A stretch of DNA of 64,000 bases from Isoetes taiwanensis (lineage: Eukaryota; Streptophyta; Lycopodiopsida; Isoetales; Isoetaceae): contig JAJEKV010000030.1 in assembly GCA_021234155.1 (NCBI GenBank), forward strand, positions 6,817,890-6,881,889. Reading direction: 5' to 3'. Made by a program: the position numbers and the translations under genes. Below the pieces are notes generated by a model. The model was not told the DNA's origin, made no database searches, and saw only the letters and a program-made list of their open reading frames with translations. Of the stretch, positions 48,136 through 60,851 are shown piece by piece (positions within the stretch are counted from its first letter, which is position 1; each line of letters begins with the position of its first letter).

Positions 48136-49560
48136 TCTTACAATTATTACCCTAGTGTAGGCAAAGGGCTAGAGCACTTGTTTTGTTTCTTTCTGCTGCA
48201 ATGCATTGCAACTCCCTAAAAATGTAGGATCTTAATAAATACGGCATAAACTTTGCCTTGTATAATATGAATAGAAAATATGTCATGGTTTCATACATCA
48301 GCAATGATTAACAAAGATGCAATTGTGGCCTTGAAAAATGGTTTTTCTTCTTAGCAAGAGCTAAATTGGCCTTGAACTACCTTTGGCACTTCAATATTGG
48401 GGTGATATAATACTATCTATGGTTACCTTGGAGCAGTAAACTTCATGGATATGAGTGCAGATGAAGGAAGAATGGTACAACCAAGAAGCAGCAAGACATC
48501 ACAAGTGATAAACAAATCAAGTTTTTGCCTTCGTAGGTCCTCCTTTTACTCTGAAATCTTGTATCAAGGCTCTCAAGATGCTTGGATGGGCATTCTGTGT
48601 ATGACAGTTTGGAAGTGGAGTTGTCTTTCCACGTCATTAATGAACATCCGTCACTACTCCCCTACATTACAATGTTTGGGACCAACCTTTTGTTCTATGT
48701 TTATTGATTTCAATAAACTATGCTTCAATTTTGCTTTTGGTTGAACATTCGAAAGAGAAAGAATTGTAAGAACAAATTCAAAAAATTATCTTGAGAAGAA
48801 CAAGAGATTGAAGAGCAATATTCTACAAAGAGTGACAAGAGAAGATGCATGGATGTGGCTAGGGTAGGCCCGCTACAACTTCTTGCCAAGACAAGGATTT
48901 AGTGCACAATGCTGGAAGAGTATTTGCTCCCCAAAAGGATGCACGTGTTAAGGTAAAAGTTTTGCTTATAAGGGTTTTGAACTCCCATATTTTGTTACAA
49001 CTGAGCTTAGACATGGAATTCCAAACTCAGTCATAGAATTCATTGAAGACATTTGAAGGTGGATTTGTGGCGCAGTAGACTCTATGAGGCTTGTGTTACT
49101 CTATGAGGCTTGTGTTGAGGAAGCACAAGGTTGGTTAATGACAATAAAAAGTTCCATTTATATGTTATAGATGCAAATTTCACGTTACAAAAATTGCAAT
49201 ATCAACAAAAAATTTGCAGGTATGTACCTCATACAGGTATATCCTAAGTGCAGCAAAGCTCAACATAGCAGATATAAATTATCCATAGACAGCATGAAAC
49301 TCCAATTATTATAAGGCAAAATTGAAATGAAGTAAAAACAAAAGGACATGTCAGCATCACTGTTTTGTGTAAAGTAATTTGTATGTTTTGGTTAATGTCT
49401 TCATCCGCAGCAACATTTAAAAAGAAAAGCCATCTAAAGCTATTGTCCCGACTTACAAGATATCTTCTTCGATGTGGGTGGTGTCATACTCGCTCTTCCG
49501 GAAACAATTAGACCAACTGCCTTAGAACTTTAATGACCTTCACCCCAAAGTGCACTTGAA
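48136..49560. other. intergenic stretch
   Basis: An open frame of 99 codons at 48445-48744 has no known motif. ACTCTATGAGGCTTGTGTT is repeated in tandem near 49078-49117. No gene recognised. Confidence 0.4.
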
Positions 49561-49578
49561 GAATATCGAAGGTATGGG

Positions 49579-49717
49579 GAGCTCCAATGCGACCCTGAAG
49601 TTATGTCCTTTTACAAGATTTTGTGATTAACAGGATTCATAGATACCTTCGAGCTCCAATGCGACCCTGAAGTTATGTCCTTTTACAAGATTTTGTGATT
49701 TACAGGATTCATAGATA
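49579..49717. repeat. 72-bp tandem duplication
   Basis: Units start GAGCTCCAATGCGACCCTGA at 49579 and 49651 and run to the CATAGATA segment. Confidence 0.9.
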
Positions 49718-49997
49718 TAGAAACATTGCCTGAGATTTAGATGTCCCTGTGGATAACTTTGCCAGAAAATGTTGTATCCTTGTGAAATTTTTATGAAGGT
49801 TCAAGTCATCGTTTTTAATAGCCTTTCTAAGAATTAATTCAGTAATCTCGTTAGGAGTTAAACCCTTTTGTTGCATTTGTAGGAGGAGTTCAATAACTCC
49901 ATAATCATGTCCATGTTGGGCATACGATGCAATTATTCTGTAGCTTCTTTGATTTTAGATTTTTCTGAGAGGCTTTCCGGTTTATTCACCTCAAAAT

Positions 49998-52900
49998 TTG
50001 GCCACTGCCTTCCAAAAGGCCAATGAGTAATAGCTGGCAAATGGATGTAACCAAGTTGCTAAGTGTTGGATTATCATTTCCAGCATCCAACACTATCCTA
50101 TCTTGGGAATGGTTACATGCCAGATTAAGATCCTGAATGAAGATGCATATACTTGGCTATTGCACGTGCCAAATATCATATGTAGAATTTCCTTTCGCAA
50201 GAGCAACACCTTTAATTTTGTTTGTGTCTCCTCAGTGACTGCTTTCACCAATAATCTCCACATGAACATTTCCCATCTCCAAAGTGATTGAAAGCGATTA
50301 GCATCTCTCATAATGATTTGTCGTTCTTCTATCTTTGAAATTAACTTTGTCACTGTACAGTCGACACAGACCCTAAGATTCTTGATAATGCGTAGAGTAG
50401 TTCCACTGGAAGTAGACAGGAGCCCAAAACTTATTGACAGTCTCTCACTATGATAATCAAGCAACGCTTCTTTGGTCTCCTCATCCAGATTATGCAAAAC
50501 TGATGACATATCAGGCACATACCCACACGCATCTAATTGCATATTCAAAAGTTTCAGCCTCGCATAGATGGCTTCCTTCATTGGATGGGAATTATCACCA
50601 ATCAGAAAGGTATGAACCTGATTACCAATCTCAATTGAACTGCACCCCAGTTCCTTCTTTATGCCTCTTTCCACCATAAGATTTCTAATAGGTGCAACAT
50701 CCACCCATCTACCAGGTCTAGCATATATGTTGGACAAGACAACATATGCGGCAGGATTATCTGGGTCCAACTTGCGGACCTGTTCTGCAGCAATCTCACC
50801 TCTTTTAACATCACCGTGAATCCTACAAGTAGCTAGGAGAGCCATCCATACAACAGCTATATCTGCATAAGTTGTATCCCTAATGAAGGCATGCGCCTCT
50901 TCCAACTGTCCTGCACAACCCAAAAAGATCAACCATGCAGCCATAATATTCAGCTGTCGGTATGATGCCATAATCTTTGACCATTGCATCAAAATAGCAT
51001 TGTTCCTTATCAATAAGGCCTGCATGATGCATTTAAAATATAGACAAATGTGATATTGTCGGGCTTCAGACCCTGCGATATCATTTGCTGAAACAAATCT
51101 AGTTCCTCCTTACCAAATTCATGTTGTGCATACGATCCAATCATTGTACTCCAGGTCACAACATTGCGTTGATGCATTTGGTCAAATACTTTTCGCGCAT
51201 CATGCAGGCTACCACATCTAGCATACATGTTAATCAGGGCAGTACCAATCATGATGTCTGATGAATACTCATAAGATACAATCATGTCATAGAACAACTT
51301 CCATGTGTTCAAAGAGGATATGCTTGCATAAGCATCAAGAGCAGCAAGAAAAGTGATTGCCTCTGGCTGTGCATGTGCGCATTCCATTTGCTGAAAGAGT
51401 TTTAGAACTTCTCTGCCATGCCCGTTCTGGGTGCACACGGAAAGCATGGCATTCCAAGATGCCACAGACCTTTGAGACATTTTATTGAATATCAATTGTG
51501 CATGTTCCAAGCTACAACAATTACCATACATATTTATCAAAGCATTACTGACTATCATATTAGCCGTGCATTCATTATTAAAAATACATTATTAACAATA
51601 ACAACGGCATGAATCAATAACCATTTGCTAAACCATTGATACTACGGCACGAACTTAGGGCATTAATGTAGGTCACCTGGTTTGCCCTAACATCTTCAAG
51701 CTGCATACAAAGCAAAGGTTGAAGGGTTTTTCCAGAGTGATTCTTATACGCATGTGCTGCAACCATGGCATTCCAAGATATAATATCTCGTTTAAATAAT
51801 CTGTCAAATATAGTAGATGAGTATTCTCCATTTCCCGACTTCCCGTACATGTTAATAAGAGCATTTCCAACAGTGCTATCTAATTGATAGCCAGATGCAA
51901 TGATGCAAGAATGGACCATCTTGCCATCTGCCTTACCAGAACATGGCGCCAGAGAGTTAATGAAGGTCATGCTATCTGCTCTTACATCACCTATTTGTAA
52001 TTCAAGTAAACATTCCAGTGATTATTTGGCATAACCTGCCTTTGCATATGCTGCAATAATGGTGTCCAACATATACATGGTATGTACATCCATTAACCAT
52101 TCATATGGAGCAAGGAAAGTTATCAAGACTATGTCTGATTGCAGCCGACCATGCATAATGGCAGCATGGACAAACTTTCCCAAAGCCATATCAAACGAGT
52201 ATAGTCTAAGAATGTTAAGGAAGGTTACTTTATTTGGCTCCATACCTTTTTCTTGCGTCTGCCATAGAAGTTCTAAAAACTATCACTGTCATGCTGAGCA
52301 TAACTTGCTATTATAGCATTCCACGAAACTATATCCAATTGGGTAATCTTGTTAAAAACCGCACGCGCATTGATGATACCTCCACATCTTCCATACATGT
52401 TAGCAAGAGCAGTTCCAACAACATCATCTGATTCATGTATTGTGTCAGCAACATGTGCATGAATCCGCTCAGCTTTTTCCAGCGATGATAAGCTAGAGCA
52501 TACATATAAGATAGCAATAACACTTGGCTATGCAATTTAATTCTTCTCGACCACATTTGTTCAATCAAATTCAATGCATTGTTCAAATAACCACATCAAA
52601 AAAGCGCTACTACCATAGTATTCCATGAGTTTATACCTGGATTTACCATTTGAGCAAACATTTTTGATGCATGCCCGATGTTGTGCCATCTGCAATACAT
52701 CTCCATAAGCTGGACAAGTATGTTCTTCTCAAGTCCATATTTAATGCTATCAGCGTGTAACTGCATACCCTTTGCTAGAATTAAGTTCACCAAAGCACCA
52801 AGCATTTCTTGCAATCTTCTGCGTGCATTCAGCATGTGTTAGGTGCTGAATACTCCTCTCCATTCTTTTCTCTGGAAAATTATATGTGTGATATCCAAGA

Positions 52901-53003
52901 GTCTGGTCCTTTCCTCACATTCGTAGTGATCTATATCTGGTGCAACAAGATAGTCTCTCATATGCTTATCTATTAGGCAAGCATCGTTAGGAGTTAAACC
53001 CTC
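49998..53003. repeat. 3006-bp tandem duplication, unit 1
   Basis: The joint at about 53004 (CCCTCTTGG then CCACTGCCTTCC) corresponds to the left edge near 49998 (AAATTTGG then CCACTGCCTTCC). TTGG is shared by both ends, a short microhomology. Offsets of paired landmarks are 2.94-3.01 kb because of small indels. Confidence 0.85.
50245..53003 (-). pseudogene. PPR-DYW protein, duplicated copy 1 (broken)
   Basis: Plant PPR-DYW proteins bind organelle RNA and direct C-to-U editing. Reading leftwards from 52835, several frames carry PPR repeats (NALINMYGNC, SVASWNAMLSVCTQNGHG, GTALINMYARCGSLHDARKV, VVTWSTMIGSYAQH). They are followed by the E region (CSSIEIGNQVHTFLIGDNSH) and a DYW domain with HSERLSISFG (zinc and catalytic H-x-E) and CVDC. 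One extra base near 50287 throws the last part out of frame, so HFGDGKCSCGDYW is present but not read. Other frameshifts lie near 52250, 51990, 51600 and 51025. It is the first half of a 3006-bp tandem duplication. Confidence 0.8.
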
Positions 53004-55970
53004 TTGGCCACTGCCTTCCAAAAGGCCAATGAGTAATAGCTGGCAAATGGATGTAACCAAGTTGCTAGCTGTTGGATTATCATTTCCAGCATCCAACACT
53101 ATCCTATCTTGGGAATGGTTACATGCCAGATTAAGATCCTGAATGAAGATGCATATACTTGGCTATTGCACATGCCAAATATCATATGTAGAATTTCCTT
53201 TCGCAAGAGCACCACCTTTAATTTTGTTTGTGTCTCCTCAGTGACTGCTTTCACCAATAATCTCCACATGAACATTTCCCATCTCCAAAGTGATGAAAGC
53301 GATTAGCATCTCGTCACTGTACAGTCGACACAGACCCTAAGATTCTTGATAATGCGTAGAGTAGTTCCACTGGAAGTAGACAGGAGCCCAAAACATTGAC
53401 AGTCTCTCACTATGATAATCAAGCAACACTTCTTTGGTCTCCTAATCCAGATTATGCAAAACTGATGACATATCAGGCACATACCCACACGCATCTAATT
53501 GCATATTCAAAAGTTTCAGCCTTGCATAGATGGCTTCCTTCATTGGATGGGAATTATCACCAATCAGAAAGGTATGAACCTGATTACCAATCTCAATTGA
53601 ACTGCACCCCAGTTCCTTCTTTATGCCTCTTTCCACCATAAGATTTCTAATAGGTGCAACATCCACCCATCTACCAGGTCTAGCATATATGTTGGACAAA
53701 ACAACATATGCGGCAGGATTATCTGGGTCCAACTTGCAGACCTGTTCTGCAGCAATCTCACCTCTTTTAACATCACCGTGAATCCTACAAGTAGCTAGGA
53801 GAGCCATCCATACAACAGCTATATCTGCATAAGTTGTATCCCTAATGAAGGCATGCGCCTCTTCCAACTGTCCTGCACAAACCAAAAAGATCAACCATGC
53901 AGCCATAATATTCAGCTGTCGGTATGATGCCATAATCTTTGACCATTGCATCGAAATAGCATTGTTCCTTATCAATAAGGCCTGCATGATGCATTTAAAA
54001 TATAGACAAATGTGATATTGTCGGGCTTCAGACCCTGCGATATCATTTGCTGAAACAAATCTAGTTCCTCCTTACCAAATTCATGTTGTGCATACGATCC
54101 AATCATTGTACTCTCACAACATTGCGTTGACGCATTTGGTCAAATACTTTTCGCGCATCATGCAGGCTACCACATCTAGCATACATGTTAATCAGGGCAG
54201 TACCAATCATGATGTCTGATGAATACTCATAAGATACAATCATGTCATGGAGCAACTTCCATGTGTTCAAAGAGGATATGCTTGCATAAGCATCAAGAGC
54301 AGCAAGAAAAGTGATTGCCTCTGGCTGTGCATGTGCGCATTCCATTTGCTGAAAGAGTTTTAGAACTTCTCTGCCATGCCCGTTCTGGGTGCACACGGAA
54401 AGCATGGCATTCCAAGATGCCACAGACCTTTGAGACATTTTATTGAATATCAGTTGTGCATGTTCCAAGCTACGACAATTACCATACATATTTATCAAAG
54501 CATTACTGACTATCATATTAGCCGTGCATTCATTATTAAAAATACATTATTAACAATAACAACGGCATGAATCAATAACCATTTGCTAAACCATTGATAC
54601 TACGGCACAAACTTAGGGCATTAATGTAGGTCACCTGGTTCGCCCTAACATCTTCAAGCTGCATACAAAGCAAAGGTTGAAGGGTTTTTCCAGAGTGATT
54701 CTTATACGCATGTGCTGCAACCATGGCATTCCAAGATATAATATCTCGTTTAAATAATCTGTCAAACACAGTAGATGAATATTCTCCATTTCCCGACTTC
54801 CCATACATGTTAATAAGAGCATTTCCAACAGTGCTATCTAATTGATAGCCAGATGCAATGATGCAAGAATGGACCATCTTGCCATCTGCCTTACTAGAAC
54901 ATGCCGCCAGAGAGTTAATGAAGGTCACGCTATCTGCTCTTACATCACCTATTTGTAATTCAAGTAAACATTCCAGTGATTCTTTGGCATAACCTGCCTT
55001 TGCATATGCTGCAATAATGGTGTCCAACATATACAGGGTATGAACATCCATTAGACTCTGACAATAACCATTCATATGGAGCAAGGAAAGTTATCAAGAC
55101 TATGTCTGATTGCAGCCGACCATGCATATATCAAACGAGTATAGTCTAAGAATGTTAAGGAAGGTTAGTTTATTTGGCTCCATACCTTTTTCTTGCATCT
55201 GCCATAGAAGTTCTAAAAACTATCACCGTCATGCTGAGCATAACTTGCTATTATAGCATTCCACGAAACTATATCCAATTAGGTAATCTTGTTAAAAACC
55301 GCACGCGCATTGATGATACCTCCACATCTTCCATACATGTTAGCAAGAGCAGTTCCAACAACAACATCTGACTCATGTATTGTGTCAGCAACATGTGCAT
55401 GAATCCGCTCAGCTTTTTCCAGCGATGATAAGCTAGAGCATACATATAAGATAGCAATAACACTTGGCTATGCAATTTAATTCTTCTCGACCACATTTGT
55501 TCAATCAAATTCAATGCATTGTTCAAATAACCACATCAAAAAAGCGCTACTACCATAGTATTCCATGAGTTTATACCTGGATTTACCATTTGAGCAAACA
55601 TTTTTGATGCATGCCCAATGTTGTGCCATCTGCAATACATCTCCATAAGCTGGACAAGTATGTTCTTCTCAAGTCCATATTTAATGCTATCAGCATGTAA
55701 CTGCATACCCTTTGCTAGTGAATTAAGTTCGCCAAAGCACCAAGCATTTCTTGCAATCTTCTGCGTGCATTCAGCATGTGTTAGGTGCTGAATACTCCTC
55801 TCCATTCTTTTCTCTGGAAAATTATACGTGTGATATCCAAGAGTCTGGTCCTTTCCTCACATTCGTAGTGATCTATATCTGGTGCAACAAGATAGTCTCT
55901 CATATGCTTATCTATTAGGCCAGCATCGTTAGGAGTTAAACCCTCTTGTTGCATTTGTAGGAGTTCAATA
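53004..55970. repeat. 3006-bp tandem duplication, unit 2
   Basis: Mirrors unit 1 with few differences, among them the TAG at 53442, a deletion near 53312 and lost segments near 54112 and 55125. Its right edge runs into GTTAAACCCTCTTGTTGCAT, the unbroken version of the sequence at the joint. Confidence 0.85.
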
Positions 55971-57026
55971 ACTCCATAACCATGTCTATGTTGGGCGTAC
56001 AATGCAATTATGCAATTCTTTAGACAATACATCTTGTCAAAAATCCAACAGGCGTACAATGCAATTATGCAATTCTTTAGACAACGTGCAAGCTGCCACA
56101 CTTGCAACACATGTAAACCAGGGTAGTTTCTACAATACAGTCATGTTCACTGTTAATACATCTTGTCAAAAACCCAACGTGCATCATGCAAGCTAAAACC
56201 GGAGCAGTTTCTACAATAGAGTCATGTTCACTATTAACTATGTAAGCAAGGATAAACTTGCCATGTGCCCAATCTGATATGTTCCTGCGTGCATCAAGAG
56301 TGCTTACTATCATAACTTTATCTGGTTTCACATATTCATCTGCCATGTCATGGAAAACTTGCAAAGCCATCTTCCCATTCCCATTTTGAGAATATGCCAC
56401 TATCAGTGCAGTATATGAGATCACCTTTTGTTGACTCATATGCATAAACAAAGCAAATGCACCTTCTAGGCAACATATTCCATACATACTTATAAGAGCA
56501 TTTACTATAATGGTATTAAAATACCAGCCATTGACAACCACATTAGCATGTCATCTTACATACAGCAAGATTAGCCAATTTTGTACATGCTTCAATAATG
56601 GCGACAAGAGAAATCGTATTTGCTGTCATACCTTCCTGGAGCATTTGATAAAAACAGTGCAGAGCTCCTATGCCATTCCCATTCTGCCCATGTGGTCCAA
56701 TCATGGCAGTTCATGAAACAGGATTTCGGTTATACATTTTAAAAGACACCATAACCGAGTCTTTAGATTCCCGCATTTCCCATACATATGGACAAGCAAA
56801 GTTCCAACAAAAACATCTGAGCTGATGCAAAAGCAAAGCATCTGGGAATGGATCTGTTTGCCCTTTGCAAGTTATTGCAAGCTAGCGCAAGTATCCACGA
56901 GACACACATACGTGACATTTTTTGGAACGATCCCTTCCTCTTGCATTTGTAATTAGAAGCATAGAGCCAAGCTGCCATGCCCCATAATTGTGCAGGCTCC
57001 AGAAATGGCTGTAATGAGAATAACAT
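53251..57026 (-). pseudogene. PPR-DYW protein, copy 2 plus further PPR repeats upstream (broken)
   Basis: Nearly identical to copy 1 over 53004 to about 55970, then continues right with more PPR repeats that copy 1 lacks (NALISMYGICCLEGAFALFM, VISYTALIVAYSQNGNGK at 56300-56520, and a degraded repeat near 56770-57000). It keeps ANRFHHFGDGKCSCGDYW in frame, but elsewhere it is damaged. A TAG falls in HNLDE (53442-53444), a 2-base deletion lies near 53395, and about 45 bases are missing near 53312 that would encode the KLISKIEERQIIMRD-type segment. Small duplications occur at 55.99-56.24 kb. A segment resembling an E domain (VAPDIDHYECEERTRLL) lies in front of N-terminal-like repeats, so the locus is rearranged as well. 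Confidence 0.8.
55990..56245. repeat. cluster of short direct duplications
   Basis: GGCGTACAATGCAATTATGC occurs at 55996 and 56051. ACATCTTGTCAAAAA occurs at 56029 and 56158. GCAGTTTCTACAATA or GTAGTTTCTACAATA, followed by an AGTCATGTTCACT phrase, occurs near 56124 and 56206. Confidence 0.85.
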
Positions 57027-58046
57027 GACAACATCGAGAAGTGGGTACTATCTTACTAAGGCATATCTCTATTTCAAGTTGTGATAAAAAATCATCCACT
57101 ACTTGCGAAAGGAATCAGGATGTATATACAGAAATTAAGAATAAAATTGAGAGGAGATACATACCAAAAGGACAAAACAAATGGGATGCTTGACCCTCTA
57201 GTCCAACATATTACAGGTCATTGACCCTCTAGTCAAATATATTATACATCCTGCCATTGATCTACAACTGTACCTATTTTTTCAAGAGCAATATGATACA
57301 TGTCAATAATTTCCAACTTTATGCTGTGCTATGGAAACACATTAGTGAAATATAAGAAAACATAGCATATGACAACTAACATACACATAATACATAATGA
57401 TAACTAACATTGTTGATGCTTCGAGCTTGAAGCAATGGACACGATAAATGCTTGCACAAGCATTAAGTAAAAAGTAATCTGAATAAAAAGAATATATCTC
57501 AAGAAGGTGTATTGATTTTCACCTTATTCACTGCCTGAAGAACATTGACGTTGCAGAAACCTTTAAATGTGCTCATCAAAGCTCATCAACGGTATTGGGA
57601 TGAGCACCTATGATCTGAGTTATTTAAAATAATCTTAGCAAAATAGTCTGTAAATTCTAAACGTCTCCAAATACAAATACTATTGGCCCAAACAACCGTC
57701 TAATTATATTGCCAGGATGCCTAGTTGGCTTCTTATTAACCCATGCTGCAGTGCTGTCAATGAATAAAGCACAATCACAAAAACAAAACAATCATCCTGG
57801 TAGAGTGTTTGATATATCCCATTCATGTTCCAACATTAACACTACTTGCCAGAGGATTTGACATATCTCATGATATAAATGCTGTCATTTGTAGATTCCA
57901 CCAAACAACATATGTGTTACCATATGCAAAACCTAGAAAAGAGTAGAATAGAGCATGCAAAAGTAGAAGAACAAATTTGAAATCAATTATGAAGACAAAT
58001 ATGCATTCAGATTATAACCGCATAAGCATGAGTTGCTAAAAATTAC
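57027..58046. other. intergenic or intronic stretch
   Basis: AT-rich; no gene recognised. CTTGACCCTCTAGTCCAA and TTGACCCTCTAGTCAAA near 57190-57235 form a short repeat. Confidence 0.4.
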
Positions 58047-58146
58047 CTCGTGTTCTTCATAAATATTATGATCTGGACATGTCCAATGGAAGTAACTCTT
58101 CCACAGATAAGCATTAGCTTGCCTGGCATTCATAAAATCGTCTTCC
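58047..58146 (-). CDS. possible exon of an unrecognised gene
   Basis: A 100-base open piece (DDFMNARQANAYLWKSYF then HWTCPDHNIYEEHE) is bounded by an AG acceptor (GATGCAG) and a GT donor (GAGGTAAT). The protein-like sequence suggests a true exon, but I do not recognise it and no partner exon is certain. MASGLRPMVVMGAFRAL, read at about 58360-58410 on the same strand, could be a first exon. Confidence 0.3.
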
Positions 58147-58235
58147 CTGCATCTAATAATCCCAAATGTGTAGGTAGCATCTCGGATTAGCAGGAACAAA
58201 AAAGAAATCAAGTTCACAAAGAATTTGAAGCACAC

Positions 58236-59820
58236 CTGTCATAGCTTTGTGGGATTATAATAAAGATGCGCCAGAGGCAAGAATCTAGAATCGTCAATCT
58301 CTAAATGAATGGCAATCATCGTAGCCAAGGTCTTAGATGAAACTCCAAATCTCAATCTTCTAGAGAGCACGAAAAGCTCCCATGACTACCATCGGACGGA
58401 GCCCAGATGCCATCGAAATCAAGGTTCTAGAGTTCCATGCGTTTCTTCCATGCCGAACTTATTGATGTTGAGACCAATTTCGATGTCCCAAAATCATACC
58501 AAAATTTTCCCCCAATTTTTGGACAATCGAAAATATATTCTGGCAGTCAAATAACTTGAAAAAAAAAATTAAAAAAGTTTTTCACTTGGTGGGAAAACCA
58601 AATTTAAACAATGGATTGGTTGGGAAAAAAAAAGTTTTAAATAAAACAGGAGAATAGTTTGTTGGTTGTATTTGTTGGTTGGAGGTGAATGGTGATGGTA
58701 TGATATGTTAATAAATACTATCGCGGCGACCGCGAGCATTTCTTTTGGTCTACTGGATGCAAGAGACACCTTATATAGAAGATACTTGGTAGAATGTCAA
58801 AATGCCATGGATGATGTTCGATACTGAAGGATGTGTGGAAAAGATGTCTTGAATATGCTTGGTGATCTAAATTCATTAATTAGCCTTGGCATCATCTTTT
58901 AACACCTTCTTGATCCTAATCATTCTTGGCTTAAGCTTTTAGCATTGTCCCCTTAATTCATATAGACTTTGTTATATTTACATGGTTGGTTTGCAAATTT
59001 AGAGGTGTGATTTAGGTGTTTTTGGTTTTTTTCTTTTTTTTTTTTCTTATGGAAGTTGGGGGGAGGTGGGCAAGTTCCATTTAACTGGGCACAAGCTAGG
59101 CTAGGAAAAGGTAGGCTAAAAAAGCCATTTTTGGATTGGTTGCTAGACAATTGGCCACCTGGAGCCGAGGAATAAAGAAAGAAGAACTTGAATTTATGAC
59201 TCTTCCATACCCATCTGTTCTAAACAACAGAAGCCCCATTTCGTCGACGCATTACTTGCTTGCTCTTCCGCATTTTTTTTTTGTTCATAAAGAACTCTGC
59301 TGCCCTTATCATTTTTTTCCACTTGTTTATATTCTTTCTTTTCGAGCTTTGGCGTATTAATTTCCTTCGCATTTTTCTCAGTGGAAATAGATGCATCCAA
59401 GAAATCAAAAGCCTGAATTCTCATGCCTTTCCCTTCCCTGTAATCAATTAAGAAGCTTTCGCGGCAAAAAAGCAGGGGATTTAAAAGCTCTGGGAGATCT
59501 AATGCTTATGCGTGCTGGAGAAGCATGGTATGGAAATGTTTTAAACGACGTCTTGGCATCAATAACCTCTTTTGCATCGCCGCTATTAGACCCCAGCCAT
59601 CACTCGGGTAAAAAGAACCGCCAGAACTAAGCCAGACTGAAAGAATCACGCCATTTACGAGCAGAAATAGCACCGGCAATGTAAGGCATTCTACCATAGA
59701 GCTCCATATCTCAGATTCAACTATTAAGCACAACATTTCAGAAATACCTGATAGAGTTTTAGTGACAAAAAGAATCGTTGTAAAATGGATGAACGCGAGC
59801 TTTGTTCCCGCTTTTGTTAT
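58236..59820. other. intergenic stretch
   Basis: AT-rich, with no gene recognised beyond the weak first-exon idea at 58.4 kb. Many short open frames in both directions overlap. Confidence 0.4.
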
Positions 59821-59880
59821 CACTGATCTATTTCCACTGAGGCGCAGGTTCGGGCGCAGGGGTTTTTTTTTTCGTACGGG

Positions 59881-60075
59881 ATGCCCCCGAAGGCAAAGAA
59901 AGGTGAGTGCTCCATCGAATTTGATGGAGACACAGCCAGTCTGATAGCTTTGGTCTTGGATCTGAAAGCCGAGATCAAATCTTTAAGGTCTGAAGTAGCA
60001 GGAATCCGGGGCACTCTCAATGAGTTGCTTGCCCAAAACAAAGACCAAACTGTAGAATTGACTTCCACATTGCAA
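59881..60075 (+). CDS. ORF1-like N-terminal piece, coiled coil
   Basis: MPPKAKKGECSIEFDG followed by a helical heptad stretch (LVLDLKAEIKSLRSEVAGIR). It resembles the start of a LINE ORF1, or a Gag-like protein, and is cut off near 60075 where the ORF2 C-terminal part begins in another frame. Confidence 0.4.
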
Positions 60076-60099
60076 AAACCGTCTCGGAATAAGGGCACA

Positions 60100-60745
60100 A
60101 ATCCCCTATGCTATAATGCTTGCAGAAGTCGGTTTGTTCCTGTTAGAGTTGGAAGGACTATACCAAGATGTAAATTTCTATAACATAATTAAAGAGCAAG
60201 GCTCAGATAGGCTGTCGCACCAAGCTATGGAGTACTCAAACTGGTCGAAAAACCTGATAGCGTGGGCAAACAAATGGGGCTTGGACGTTTCAGCATGCCC
60301 AACAAACAAGGAAGAATTCAGAACCATACTTGAAAAGTTGGCAGTACAAAAGATTTGGGCCGACCCTGGGAAAAGGATGCACATATATCAGACAGATGTC
60401 AATCACATGACAATATATGAGTGCCAATCGTACCTAAAGGTAAACTCCTCATCAGCTCAAAGGAAACTGATAGCCAGATATAGGACAGGATCTCACAGAT
60501 TGGAAATAGAGTTGGGGAGATGGGCGAAAGTTCCAGTTGAAGAACGCGCATGTAAAATTTGCCAAACAGGTCAGATCGAAGATGAATATCATGTTTTCAT
60601 ACAATGCTCCGCATATGAAGACATCAGGCACAATTATGATATTCAGGCGGAAGATTTCTATTCGCTACTCTCTATAGCGCCAATGACATTAGGGTCATAT
60701 ATAAGAGCGGTGGATGCACACCGCTCCTTGCTTCTAAAACTGTAA
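60100..60745 (+). pseudogene. LINE ORF2 C-terminal fragment with CCHC-type region
   Basis: About 210 intact codons from MLAEVGLFLLELEGLYQDV to the natural stop. It contains RYRTGSHRLEIELGRWAKVP then CKICQTGQIEDEYHVFIQC, a C-x2-C...H...C cysteine/histidine pattern typical of the region after RT in such LINEs. The frame is open, so the piece is young, but it has no catalytic domain. Confidence 0.65.
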
Positions 60746-60795
60746 TTCGATCGTTCATGTGCTCCACGGCCTCTCAGGGCCCAAGTGAGCATCAG

Positions 60796-60796
<1 letters not shown>

Positions 60797-60834
<38 letters not shown>

Positions 60835-60851
60835 TAATAATAATAATAATA
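60797..60851. repeat. (ATA)n microsatellite
   Basis: About 18 units with one ACA interruption. It directly follows the LINE fragment and is probably its 3' tail. Confidence 0.9.

Larger units (their letters stand above)
59881..60851 (+). mobile_element. internally deleted non-LTR element with (ATA)n tail
   Basis: A start-like piece (MPPKAKKGECSIEFDG, then a short coiled coil) is joined to the last 200 codons of a LINE ORF2 and a 3' microsatellite. The C-terminal part belongs to the I/CR1/L2-like LINE type with an ARYRTGSHRLEIELGRWAKV signature, not to the L1-type LINEs at 4-8 and 22-32 kb. Those LINE types often end in short repeats like this one. RT and endonuclease are absent. Confidence 0.6.
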
